Shown here: piece by piece, positions 1 through 9,581 of the stretch
How the letters are laid out: every line of letters begins with the position of its first letter
How positions within the stretch are numbered: the stretch's first letter is position 1
Source of the DNA: Pelargonium cotyledonis
Lineage: Eukaryota; Streptophyta; Magnoliopsida; Geraniales; Geraniaceae
Reading direction: 5' to 3'
Length of the DNA stretch: 24,711 bases
NCBI GenBank assembly: GCA_036897625.1
Contig: JAYMTA010000747.1
Location: forward strand, 1 to 24,711
Notes under the pieces: model-generated
What the model was told of the DNA's origin: nothing
Database searches by the model: none
What the model saw: the letters and a program-made list of their open reading frames with translations, nothing else
Translations under genes and position numbers: made by a program

Positions 1-130
1 TTTAAATGAATAGTTTATGATGATTTCACAAGAAAAATGGAGGTGTCTTGCCATAAAATCATGGAGTTAATTGTTGATGGCTAAGAGATGATTAATAGAA
101 TAGGATTAATTAAGGTATTATTATGATGAG

Positions 131-190
131 TCAAAACTATGTAGTTTTGATATCTCAATTAATCACTTACTCAAAACTATGTAGTTTTGA
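131..190. repeat. Two identical 20-base hairpin words 40 bases apart
   Basis: The word tcaaaactatgtagttttga occurs exactly at 131-150 and again at 171-190. Each copy is itself an inverted repeat, with 8-base arms (tcaaaact / agttttga) around a 4-base loop. The flanks of both copies include related gactca/actca words. Function unknown; this could be a repeat fragment or a duplicated protein-binding site. Confidence 0.6.
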
Positions 191-994
191 GAGTTTGACT
201 CATTTAAGCTTAGGTGAGTCGACTCAACTCCATTTTACCCTATTTTATATAATGTACAAATAGACAAATGACATGGCGATTTATTTCACCACATATATAT
301 ATATAAAATGTAAATTAGTGCTTCTTAATCATCTTTGATTGTAATTATGCAATCACGAAGAGCAATACAATACCCCCACGCAAAGCTTTGAGATTGTAGA
401 AATGATTATAGGGACATTCTTTGGTTGCAAATCAACCTATACTTATTAGTATTATATAATAAATCATTTTAACATCAGATCATTTGTTGACAGAATGTTA
501 TTAGTTGTAATTGTAATATTCAGTATTCATACGGAATCACATCATTTTCGTCGATAATTTTTTTCTAATGCGTATAACCACCTAGTTACACAATAATGTC
601 TCGTTATGCACGTATCCCGCCACGGGTTCGCAAAATTTCTAATAATTATTAACATCATCAGTTTATATGTGAGTGCATGCGTGTGTCCGCGCGCTAGCTA
701 AATGTTATAAAAACTATACAAAATGATGTAGCAGTACATATGAAAAATGTCGCATCATCAATTTATTGATGAAAAAAATATGAACATATAAAATTGCTTC
801 ATATATTACATTAGTAACATCTCCATGAATTTTTGGCGCGAAACACACCGTTTACTAGTCTTATTATACCTTTGTTATATTTACGTTCATTTATGTCACA
901 CATAGTTATGAAGCAAATTTTTTTCTTTTTGTACAACTCTAAATTGCTCTATACATCATTTTTTCAGTCTAAACTATAAAGTTTTTGAGCGAAC

Positions 995-1178
995 TCGCAA
1001 ACTCGCAGTTGACACTTTTAAGCCGTTTTACGACACTCAAGTTATTCCTCACTCGATGGTAAGTTACAGTTGAAGCTCATCCCTCTCCCCAATAGTGTGT
1101 TGAACGGGGATCGAATGCAATCACTCTTCTCACTCACGTAACTTGTGTAGCCAATTGCGCTGCTACCCTTGAGTAATT
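995..1178. repeat. Dispersed repeat, copy A
   Basis: The core (about 995-1075) reads as an actcgcagttgacac word, then a tttaagccgtttta-like word, an actcaa word and a ttcctcactcgatggtaa-like word. The same order of words recurs at 2405-2470 and 24208-24278. A second part (about 1110-1178), with atgcaatcactcttctcact and a gcgctgctacccttgag word, has counterparts downstream of the other cores. This points to a diverged interspersed element of unknown class. Confidence 0.45.
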
Positions 1179-2124
1179 CTATATATATTTCACTTGTAAA
1201 ATAAATAAAAACTTCATATACACTTGTTTTTGTATATAGAAAATAAATTTAAAAGTAGAAATATGTTGTATAGTTGCTTATTTGATAAGCTTGTTGATAT
1301 TGATAGCATGGCCTACCTTATTTGTTTTGTAAAAAAAACTTTAATATTGATTGATTAAGATACAAGCACTCATTGTTCACAGCAAATTATTTCTGGTTGA
1401 GTGTTGGTGCCTCATTTCAATCTCACTCCTAAACTTGATTTCCTCAAGATTCTCTACACTATTTTAACTAATAAACCACATATATATGTTAATCAACGTT
1501 GAAGCCAAATCAATCAAATCTGAATTTACTTCCATATTTTACTTGATATTTTCAAATTCCTCGTGCGTGCGTATACTTGATAATGTGGGCCGCAACTTCA
1601 AACGGGTATGGTTCATGCCCTTGTTTCTATGATTTTATCAATATAGTATAAAAACGTTTGAGTATTTTTTTTACCAAACTTGTTTACAACTGCAACCCGA
1701 ATTGGTATGTATATATCTTTAAACAATAAAAGCATGTCAACATCCATCAACAATACCACTTAAGTGATGAGATAAGATACGAGCACGATGAAATGAAATA
1801 AACGAATCACATTGATGGAGTCCACCTAGATCCGATCATGATGAAATTGATCAAGTTCAATTTTTAGAGTTGTTGTCATGCAATCATATAAAAATTTTCG
1901 TAGGATAGTGATTTTTCATTATTAATTTGGAAAATGATTTCTTGTTACTTGGTGCATGAGTTTCATGATGCATTTTTTTTTCTCTTTTAAAAATGAAGTA
2001 GCTTAGTAGAGTCCATGAGTTTGTGGGACATAAATAGAAATCATTCCAGATCATTTAGTCCCTAATTCCTTGCTTATAATCATCTTTCTTTAACGGTAAG
2101 CTCATACAGCAAGCCACTGACTTT

Positions 2125-2199
2125 AATTAACTAAAAAAATTGTGTTAATTAACATTTTTGAACACTGCCAAAATTGTTAACACATTTTTTTAGTTAATT
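2125..2199. repeat. Inverted repeat, 23-24-base arms with 28-base loop
   Basis: The left arm (2125-2148) and right arm (2177-2199) are reverse complements apart from a one-base length difference in the A/T run. The shared core is a ttaact + poly-A + gtgttaa pattern. The loop is 2149-2176. The structure could fold as one long hairpin and resembles a tiny foldback or MITE-like remnant. No clear target-site duplication was established. Confidence 0.55.
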
Positions 2200-2404
2200 G
2201 TATAAACACAAATTGGACCCATTGAGAACCGTATCGTGAAAAAGTTCAATTAGGTGATACAACATTGAAATTTTCTTTTTAGCATAAACCCCCAAGAGCG
2301 AATATTTGTACAAAGTAGGCATTTACACTTCTTGATAACTAAACATCAGTAACTCGAAATACATATAGACATTTTTTTCTTGATCTATACCAAGAAGTTT
2401 CTGT

Positions 2405-2525
2405 TCGGGCCCGCAAATTTGCAGTTGACACCTTTAAATCGTTTTACTATACTCAAACTAGTTCTCATTAAAAAAAAAAAATCAATCAATCTATATTGTA
2501 CACTGCGCCACTACTCTTAATACAT
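2405..2525. repeat. Dispersed repeat, copy B
   Basis: This is the second copy of the element at 995-1178. It has cgcaaatttgcagttgacac, a tttaaatcgttttac word, actcaaac and a ttctcat word, then an A-run. It continues with gcgccactactcttaa, which matches the gcgctgctacccttgag end of copy A. It is shorter than copy A. Confidence 0.4.
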
Positions 2526-3023
2526 ATAAACATTTGATAAATGTAGATCTCTCTGGAAGACTTAAAACTACAAAAGCGACAACTCTCCTAACAAAATGTG
2601 GCATTTTGGATAATATGAAAAGTGTCGGCTATTACAATTATAATCGACAAAACCTTAAATTAGGATATGACAATTATGGTTGAAACTGGTAGTTCAAGTT
2701 GACATGAAAATGTGTGACCTATCTAGCTTGTGGTAGTATATGAATATACTGGCATTGTTCTATTACGTTATTTGTGGTAGTCACAATTAATTTCCATAAT
2801 TGTCTCTTCCTCAATATATATTTAAATAGATATTCACCAACGATTAATATTTATTTATTTTATAATATTATGTTTCCGTGACATATTACACATAATATTC
2901 ACCAACCATATAATAATATTATTACTTAATTAATGGGATCAGTACTGTCTTATTTTTATAATATAATTAGTCAGCTTGGTTTAAGTTAATTAATTTGCAG
3001 TTAACTTAATATAAAAAATCTTT

Positions 3024-3046
3024 ATAATAATAATAATAATAATAAT
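3024..3046. repeat. TAA trinucleotide microsatellite
   Basis: About seven perfect TAA units form a simple-sequence repeat in non-coding DNA. Confidence 0.85.
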
Positions 3047-4031
3047 GCAAGTTGAGACAACCTAATTATATACAATTTTGCGTACCACAAAAACATGGTC
3101 CATATAGTCTCAAGGAATGTAACCGCGTTAAAACTTGTTAGAGAGAGATTTTCCGTTCTTGCGGTTTTAACCGACTCGAATGATGATTAGTCTGAGTTTG
3201 GTAGAATGGCTCAAAGGTGCCAACCGTGAGTTTACGAACCTGCTCAAGAACCTCATAGTTTAGAAAATAAAAACATGCTCCATATTATATGATATTTGTC
3301 CAATTCATCCATTAAAAAAGGCAAATCAAGGTAAAACTAAATAATATAATAAAATGGATAATCTAATTATATTGATTTATATAATGAATAGCATATTTCT
3401 TAGAGAATGAAAATTCTTCATCGGGTATATTAAGCTAACTTACCCTAAAATATTGCTAATTGAAATTACACGTAAAGTCGTAGAAACACTAACATTTAAA
3501 GATAGTGACAACTAATAGTATGTTCTATATACGTCATCTTCTCTTCAATACAAAAAGACATTAGTTACAGTATCATCTCAATACGCGAAAGAACAATATA
3601 ATTATCATTTTTTAATGTTGCTTTCAGTGCATATCAGAACAAATTTGCTTCCCATTCAAACTCCATTTTTTATACCGGGGACACGGGCTTTCTTATTCAA
3701 CAAAGATAAATTTATTATCACAAATTTAGAGAATCAGATCGCTCCAAACTATTGAATTAAAAAAGAGAAGCAAATATTTTTAATGAACGTGCACATGTCA
3801 AAAAAATAAGTATAGTTCCATATCCAAACAACGGTTATAAAAACGTGTCAGCGGGGTGAACACCTCCCACGAATCTCCTAGAATTAGGAGACACATTTTT
3901 TTTTATCGTAACAATATTGTTGCTTGGTCCAACAACATGTTGGAACAATCATCATATTTAGTTTTGTGCTGGGACAAAAAAAAAACCATGTTGAGATCTT
4001 CAGGTGGTTTTGAACAGCAAAAAAGAAGTAA

Positions 4032-4150
4032 TGGGCCCAAACTGGACAGTGGAGCAATCCCAATTCCCAAGTCCAAGGTCCAAACGAAGACAAAACAAAA
4101 TGGGCCGGGCCGGGCCTAACTGGGCCCAGTGCCGGCACCAGGTGACGTCA
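4032..4150 (+). promoter_or_regulatory. Promoter motif cluster upstream of the RKF3-like gene
   Basis: Three TGGGCC words (4032, 4101 and 4121) lie in a locally GC-rich patch in otherwise AT-rich DNA. They match the plant 'site II'/TCP-type element TGGGCC/T. Next to them a perfect TGACGTCA palindrome (4143-4150) matches the class of sites bound by TGA/CREB-like bZIP factors. The cluster ends 200 bases before the proposed start codon at 4350, and a CT-rich tract at about 4304-4322 would fall in the 5' leader. I see no convincing TATA box. The motifs are seen directly; their use is inferred. Confidence 0.45.
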
Positions 4151-4330
4151 GCAGCCACCATCGTAGAGTTCCTGGAAGCTCCAGCTCCTTCGTCGTTGCC
4201 TGTCTCTGTCATCAATGATCCTATCATCATCAACTGCCAAATTGTCCTCCATTTTTAGTCAAATTAAGCATGGCCATTTCTCAATACCTACTCCAACCGA
4301 CCCTATCTCTCTCTCCCTCCTCGATTCTCC

Positions 4331-4342
4331 ATGAAAACGTAG
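4331..4342 (+). promoter_or_regulatory. Minimal upstream ORF before the RKF3-like start
   Basis: ATG AAA ACG TAG is a three-codon open frame that ends seven bases before the proposed main start at 4350. A longer ATG frame also starts at 4270 and overlaps the main frame out of register up to 4698. If the transcript begins upstream of these, they would reduce initiation at 4350. The transcript start is not known, so their relevance is conditional. Confidence 0.3.
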
Positions 4343-4349
4343 CTCTGCA

Positions 4350-6245
4350 ATGTACTTCGATTCCGTCTTCTTCCTCGCGCTACTGGTTTTCAACTTCTTT
4401 TTCTCTTCTTCTCAAGCCCAGTACGACGGCGTTTCGTGCCCGCTCAACTTCACCCTCCTCCGCCAGTTCGTCTCCAGCTCCGGCCTCGACCACAGCAACC
4501 GCTGACACTACATCCGCCAGGGCCTCCGCCTCCTCCACGCCGACTACCTCCACCGAACCGACTCCTTCTCCATTCCGCTCAGCTCGTCCGAGTCATGCTG
4601 GGACTCGTACGAGTCGCTCATCGACTCCTTCATCCCCAAATTCGACATTCGCGCCTCCTGCGGCTTCCAGACCAGCTGGATCTCGCAGGGATGCATGAAC
4701 ATCACCACCAGAGCTCAATTCGATTCTCGGATCCCCAGTTCGACCCTAAACGACCTCGTTTCGAACTGCAACCAGTCTCTCGAGAACAGCTCGCCTGGCG
4801 CCTCCTGCATGACCAGCATCTCGACGCTCCAAGCGCCCTACCTGACCGGACCTTCGATCGGAAACGTCTCCGATTGTACGGCCTATCCGTTGATCTACGC
4901 CGGGGCTTTCGCGATCCAGTACCGGCCGTCCGATCAGGGCACCACCAAGTGCTTGTTCTCGCTCGATTTCACGCCGCCGAGGAACAACAAGAGAGGTTTG
5001 ATTCTGGTTGTGGTTGTGGTGAGCGCTTGTTGTTTTGGGGTTTTGGTGGTGATGGGTGGGTACTGGTTCTTGAGGAGAAGACACGAGAGGTTGAAGAAGA
5101 CGAAGATTGTTCGGGTCGAGATGCGATCGGTTCCTTCATTGGAGGAGAGCACTACTCTGGTGAGGTTCACATTCGATGAGATCAAGAAGGCCACCAAGAA
5201 TTTTCACAGGGACAACATGATTGGAAGAGGTGGGTATGGGAATGTGTATAAGGGAGTGTTGGCTGATGGGTCTGAAGTTGCATTCAAGAGGTTCAAGAAC
5301 TGCTCGGCCGCGGGGGACGAGACTTTCGCCCACGAAGTCGAGGTCATTGCGAGCGTGAGACATGTGAATCTTGTAGCTTTGAGAGGGTATTGCACCACTA
5401 CCACTCACCTCGAGGGTCACCAGAGGATCATTGTGTGTGATTTGATGAAGAACGGAAGTGTCCATGATCATTTGTTCAGTGCCTCTTCGGAGAGCAAGCT
5501 TAGCTGGCCAATTCGCCAGAAGATTGCTCTCGGGACAGCCAGGGGATTGGCTTATTTGCATTGTGGAGCTCAGCTCCGAATCATTCATAGGGACATTAAG
5601 GGCAGTAACATACTTTTGGACGAGAAGTTTGAGCCTAAAGTCGCTGACTTTGGGCTCGCAAAGTTTACCCCTGAGGGAATGACACATTTGAGTACTAGGG
5701 TTGCTGGGACGATGGGATATGTTGCTCCCGAGTATGCATTGTATGGACAGTTGACGGAGAGAAGTGATGTGTATAGCTTTGGTGTTGTGCTTCTCGAGCT
5801 TTTGAGTGGGAAGAAGGCTCTCACCATGGATAACGATAATCAACCTTCGCTTGTGACTGATTGGGCTTGGACAATGGTGAGGAGAGGGAGGACTTTAGAT
5901 GTTATCGAAGATGGTGTGCCCGAGCTTGGTGCACCCGAAGTTCTAGAGAAATATGTATTGGTTGCTGTTCTTTGTTCTCATCCGCAGCTATACGCTAGGC
6001 CAACAATGGATCAAGTGGTGAAAATGTTGGAAACTGATCTTTCGGTTCTTTCAATTCCAGACCGGCCCATTCCTCTCGTGGCTGAGATTGATGATATTGA
6101 GAGATCTATGAGTAGTAGTGGCTCAGGTCAATTGAGCCAAATCCCAACTCCCGTTGGCTTCCAGTCATTCACGTATGAAACTGATCGCCCTTTGAACCCT
6201 AAGGATGTCGAGGAAAAATCAGATGACAGATTAGATTTGTGTTGA
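4350..6245 (+). CDS. RKF3: RKF3-like receptor-like serine/threonine kinase, interrupted by one in-frame TGA at codon 52
   Basis: This is a membrane receptor kinase of the RKF3 family (ligand unknown), intronless, with 631 codons before the final stop. I chose the start at 4350 because that frame gives a signal peptide (residues 1-23, a hydrophobic run ending SSSQA). A Cys-rich ectodomain follows, starting CPLNFT at 30 and continuing with CGFQTSW and CMNITTR; it is probably the SPARK-type ectodomain. The transmembrane segment lies at about 216-239 and the kinase domain at about 290-560. The kinase core is complete: GRGGYGNV (292-299), VAFK lysine 313, HRDIKGSN with Asp 415, DFG 433-435 and APE 459-461, so it is an RD-type kinase. 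The C-terminal tail is Ser-rich. One TGA interrupts the frame at 4503-4505, between SNR and HYIRQGLR, where the family is expected to carry Cys. Gene prediction may instead start at the Met at 4695, giving 516 residues that lack the signal peptide and about half the ectodomain. This could be a young pseudogene, a null allele or a base error. Confidence 0.85.
4503..4505 (+). other. Premature TGA in the RKF3-like frame
   Basis: The codon series ...AGC AAC CGC TGA CAC TAC ATC CGC... is uninterrupted on both sides. The protein on either side (SNR / HYIRQGLRLL) aligns with the family pattern C-x-YI-x-QGLRL, so TGA replaces an expected TGC by one base change. The following base is C, a context known to be relatively leaky, but no downstream stimulatory structure was demonstrated. 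Confidence 0.8.
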
Positions 6246-7461
6246 TGAATGTGTTTGCTATACATACAAGAGAGGATCGGTTCAAGTTGGTATTCTCGGT
6301 TTCTCACCCTGATTTATTTGTTTTTTCAGATAGGATGGTTCCTGAGTTTTAGAACCAAGTTTCCCCTGTAAATATAAGTATAGATATATGATAGAAAGCT
6401 GATTTGTTCATTTGAATATAGTGAATGAAAGTGTTACCAAAACAACTATATGTGATGAGCAAATCGTCCTTTTTACACATGCAAGCTCTTTTTCTGCATT
6501 TTATAGCTTGATTAGTGTTGAATGTGATGCTCTTAATGTCTCTAGCGCATGGACTGATCTGTGTTGAGGTACAATGATTCTTGAGTGTTGATTTCCTGAA
6601 CGTTATTGACGGTTTGGTTAGATTTTGTGCAGCAGGTGGAGGTTTTGGGAAGCCTTGGACATGAAGGCTTAGTTGCGCCAACACTGAAACCAACTCTCTG
6701 GGGGACAAACAGAGGATGCTTGTCAATGACTTGCGCAAAGATGAGTGTTTATGGCCTTTTTGGAGAAACTTTTATCAACCTATTCTTCAGCAGATTTCAC
6801 ATGGAAGCATGTGAAGCTTGTTTAATAATACTAGTGCCTCTTTAAAATGAGGGTTTCATAAGCAAAATTTATAGGATGATTACACTAGATTGTTAGGTAA
6901 AATGAATGAAATAGTGACGTAAAGGAGGGAAGCTCCTGCAAGGCTTCTTAAAGGAGCGCCACCTTTGACATTTTGGGTCTCCATTAAGTAGGAGAGAGAG
7001 TGCGTAAATTATATTTTTTGACATATAATGTAGATCGGGTAGACTGATTTGTTGATAAAGTCAACCGGTTCTATTATGTTACACTGACCTATGACGCTAG
7101 ATGTTGCTTCAGCAGATGAGGTCGACTAAATCTTGTTTGTTTCAGTAGTTCAAATTATTTAGTTAATGTATTGAACATTTTATGAGAGCATATGTAATGA
7201 TTGATATTATTAAGTTTTTAGTATTTCATGTCCATTTCAATGATTTCAACAATTATTTTTTATCCAAGTGTACTATTTCACGAAACCCAACTCTTTGGAA
7301 CAGTTTCAATTGTTAATAACTCTGCAACCGGCAATGTGGCAATTCCCAGACATGGAAGCCTTCAAGAATCTGTATGTTTTATCTGTTTTAATTTAATATT
7401 GGATTAGATCAGTTATTAAAAAAGATGTACTCTGAAACTGCAACGACAAACCAGGGTTTTT

Positions 7462-7576
7462 ATGGGTTTACTAAGAATTTAGGGGTCTAGAATCTAATTT
7501 TCACTTGCATTCTTATTCATAAATTCAGACATTTTTCACAGAAAACAAAAAGGAAAGAACAAAAGAGTCTTCACAG
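7462..7576. repeat. Diverged direct repeat, left copy
   Basis: It shares the ordered words tgggttta, ggtcta, a-ttcaga, ttt-cacagaaaaca and aaaggaaagaaca with 8302-8418. The pair looks like an old segmental duplication of non-coding DNA or two fragments of one repeat family. Confidence 0.5.
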
Positions 7577-8301
7577 AATTGACCAATAACTATATATGAC
7601 CAAGTTCAACATAAATCTCAATTTGTTGTCATGCTTAGTGCAGCCCCATAGTAATTGACTCTACTATGTATTTTTTGGCTTGTCCATTCCCTTATTCTTG
7701 CTTAGTGTCATTTAGCTAAGGCTCGATTTGGAATGATAATCTCTTTCATTTCATTTGCTACTGTTTGTTTATCGATTTTAAATTAATTTTTAAAATAAAA
7801 AATTTCCGATAATATTTATATAAATTCTATTTGCTTGCTATCACTCAATCTCTTTTTTATCCACTTTCTCCTGCCTTGGGTTATTTAGAGGCTCTTGCAA
7901 CATTCAGGTGCTCTAAGGTAGAGATGGCAATTTCATATTCGGAACGTGAAGTGTAACCCAAATCCGACCCAAAAAGGCTTTGGGTTCTGAATAAAATTTA
8001 ATTTTTCAGACACAAAATGTGATATAATTACATGAAGTGAACATTTAAACATAAAACAAATCCATATGAACTACAAAATTAACCGATATTGATTACTAAA
8101 AAAAAAAAACCAAAATCAGGAAGAAAGGAGACTAGAGCACCGATGTTGGATCCAAGATCTAAAGCAGATCGAGCTCCATTTCTAACTTTATCTTCTTTTT
8201 TTTTGGTTCAATTTTTTTCGGGTAATATTTTCAAAATTTCTAAGGTTCAAGATGAGCATTTTTATGACCCTATGAATTGTGACCACAAGAGTCATTTTCA
8301 T

Positions 8302-8418
8302 GTGGGTTTACAAAGATTTTAAGGGTCTACAGTCCAATTTTTACTAGTACTCTTATAAAAAAATTCAGATATTTTCCCAGAAAACAGAAAGGAAAGAACA
8401 GAAGAATCATCTTCACAT
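8302..8418. repeat. Diverged direct repeat, right copy
   Basis: This is the partner of 7462-7576, in the same orientation and about 840 bases downstream. It has the words tgggttta, gggtcta, aaattcaga, cagaaaaca and aaaggaaagaaca, and small indels distinguish the two copies. Confidence 0.5.
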
Positions 8419-9330
8419 AACTTATGCTGCCTGTAAACAATAGCAGCATTGCAAAACAAATCTATGATCTGGCCAAGTTTCCTCCTAGTGATTCAATTTT
8501 TCATATGACAGAATATGAAGTTTTTGTTCGAGGTTCTTGATTGATTTTTGAAGACGTTTTCATTATAGAAACTGCATTTAAAAATTTACAACCAAATAGC
8601 AGATGTGGTGTATATGAATATACGGTCAGCAAGCTGATAAAAAAAAAAAAAAGAACGACCTGACAATGAAAAAGACTTGCTAATAAATTCAAGCTTTGAT
8701 CATCAAAAGATGTGATGTATATATCATCATCAAAATACTTTTAAAAGCTATTTCAATTTGGATGAACTAAAAGTCTGATTGGACTCACCAAATAATTATA
8801 ACATAAGAATGGTAGCTGTAGAAAAGAAAGAAGAAGAAAAATCTAACCTTTTTCAAGCATGTTGCAAAGCATGATGTCGCAGCACACTCACAATACGAAA
8901 ATCTAGCAAAAAATCATATACTTTCAACTAGACGGGATTTTAAATCAAGAAAGGAACCAAAGAAGTCCTATTCTGGCATATAAAATAATCCCAAGATAGC
9001 TAGTCATTGCTTCCTACAAACCATTTTTTTTTCCAGTGAAGATCATGACAAATATGGCTCTTTCCTTTGTTACAGAATATACTCGCCCAAAGAATATGAA
9101 ATAATTTGTAAAATGTTTCTTTAATTCCCTTATACGAGGCCAAGAAAAAAACATTCTTGTTCTTCTAATGTTTATTTCAAGTCAATTTCTAGCTGCCTTG
9201 CACAGTTGAAAGTTAGGAATTAGGATTATAATTTATTTCCTACTTGTGCCTACCTTTGTCACTTGTCATTTGTCAAGCTCTGTAGATTAATACTGACCTA
9301 CCTTATCGCTTGTCACTGCTCTAAATTAAG

Positions 9331-9581
9331 AGTTTCTCATTACTTCATCTATGTCAGTGGAGTTCAGAGGGCATTTTAGATAATAGTAAGTATAGATCAA
9401 GCTTAGCAGTTCAAAATAGGATTTTGTTGTTGTGAAAGCTAACCCGTTGTAGCATATGGTTGTGCCATCCATGTATCCAGAAATGGATATTGCTTCTACT
9501 TCTGCATAAATCTTCTCTTCGCCATTTATGCTCATATACAGAGAATTGAATTGAAGGTTATGTAGAGAAGAAGAAGAAGAT
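9331..9581 (+). promoter_or_regulatory. Promoter-proximal block of ERD6-like copy 1
   Basis: About 250 bases directly upstream of the start codon are recognisably similar to 18328-18553 upstream of copy 3. Shared words include ggcattttaga/gaataatagt followed by aagtatagatcaa, ttgcttc..acttctgcat, a catata word about 40-50 bases before the start, and attgaagg near the start. The duplication therefore carried the proximal promoter and leader. The leader has a GAA-rich run just before ATG. No individual element is proven. Confidence 0.45.

Larger units (their letters stand above)
1..4030. other. AT-rich intergenic region without a recognisable gene
   Basis: No long open frame, splice-structured gene or RNA gene is visible on either strand in this stretch. 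It is AT-rich with many homopolymer runs. It holds the small repeats listed separately: a duplicated 20-base hairpin word, an inverted repeat, two copies of a dispersed element and a TAA microsatellite. The remainder looks like decayed non-coding sequence. Short open frames at its right end (around 3856-4119 on + and 3884-4138 on -) have no protein character and overlap the receptor kinase promoter. Confidence 0.7.
6246..9330. other. 3' flank of the RKF3-like gene and intergenic DNA
   Basis: The first few hundred bases are presumably the kinase 3' untranslated region. The rest is AT-rich. It contains a diverged direct repeat (7462-7576 and 8302-8418) and a tagagatggcaa word at 7919-7930 that resembles ends seen in hAT-type elements. 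The frames at 6349-6738 (-), 6606-6845 (+) and 8089-8322 (+) show low-complexity or random-looking protein and no family resemblance, so I do not call them genes. Confidence 0.6.

Noticed and set aside
3856..4119. Small frames upstream of the kinase on both strands as genes
   Set aside because: They have random composition and overlap the promoter motif cluster, and no family resemblance is visible.
4270..4698. 142-codon frame starting at an earlier ATG than the kinase
   Set aside because: The product is Ser/Thr/Pro-rich and is a shadow of the ectodomain frame. It is considered only as a possible upstream ORF.
4436..5179. Long plus-strand open frame of 247 codons overlapping the RKF3-like gene
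   Set aside because: Its product is Pro/Arg-rich low complexity, the out-of-frame reading of the GC-rich kinase ectodomain, while the overlapping frame encodes clear family motifs.
5136..5843. 235-codon minus-strand frame inside the kinase
   Set aside because: It is antisense to the conserved kinase domain and has no recognisable domain.
4695..6245. The 516-codon frame as the complete RKF3-like protein
   Set aside because: It lacks a signal peptide and starts inside the conserved CMNITTR motif. The sequence from 4350 supplies the missing N-terminus apart from one stop codon.
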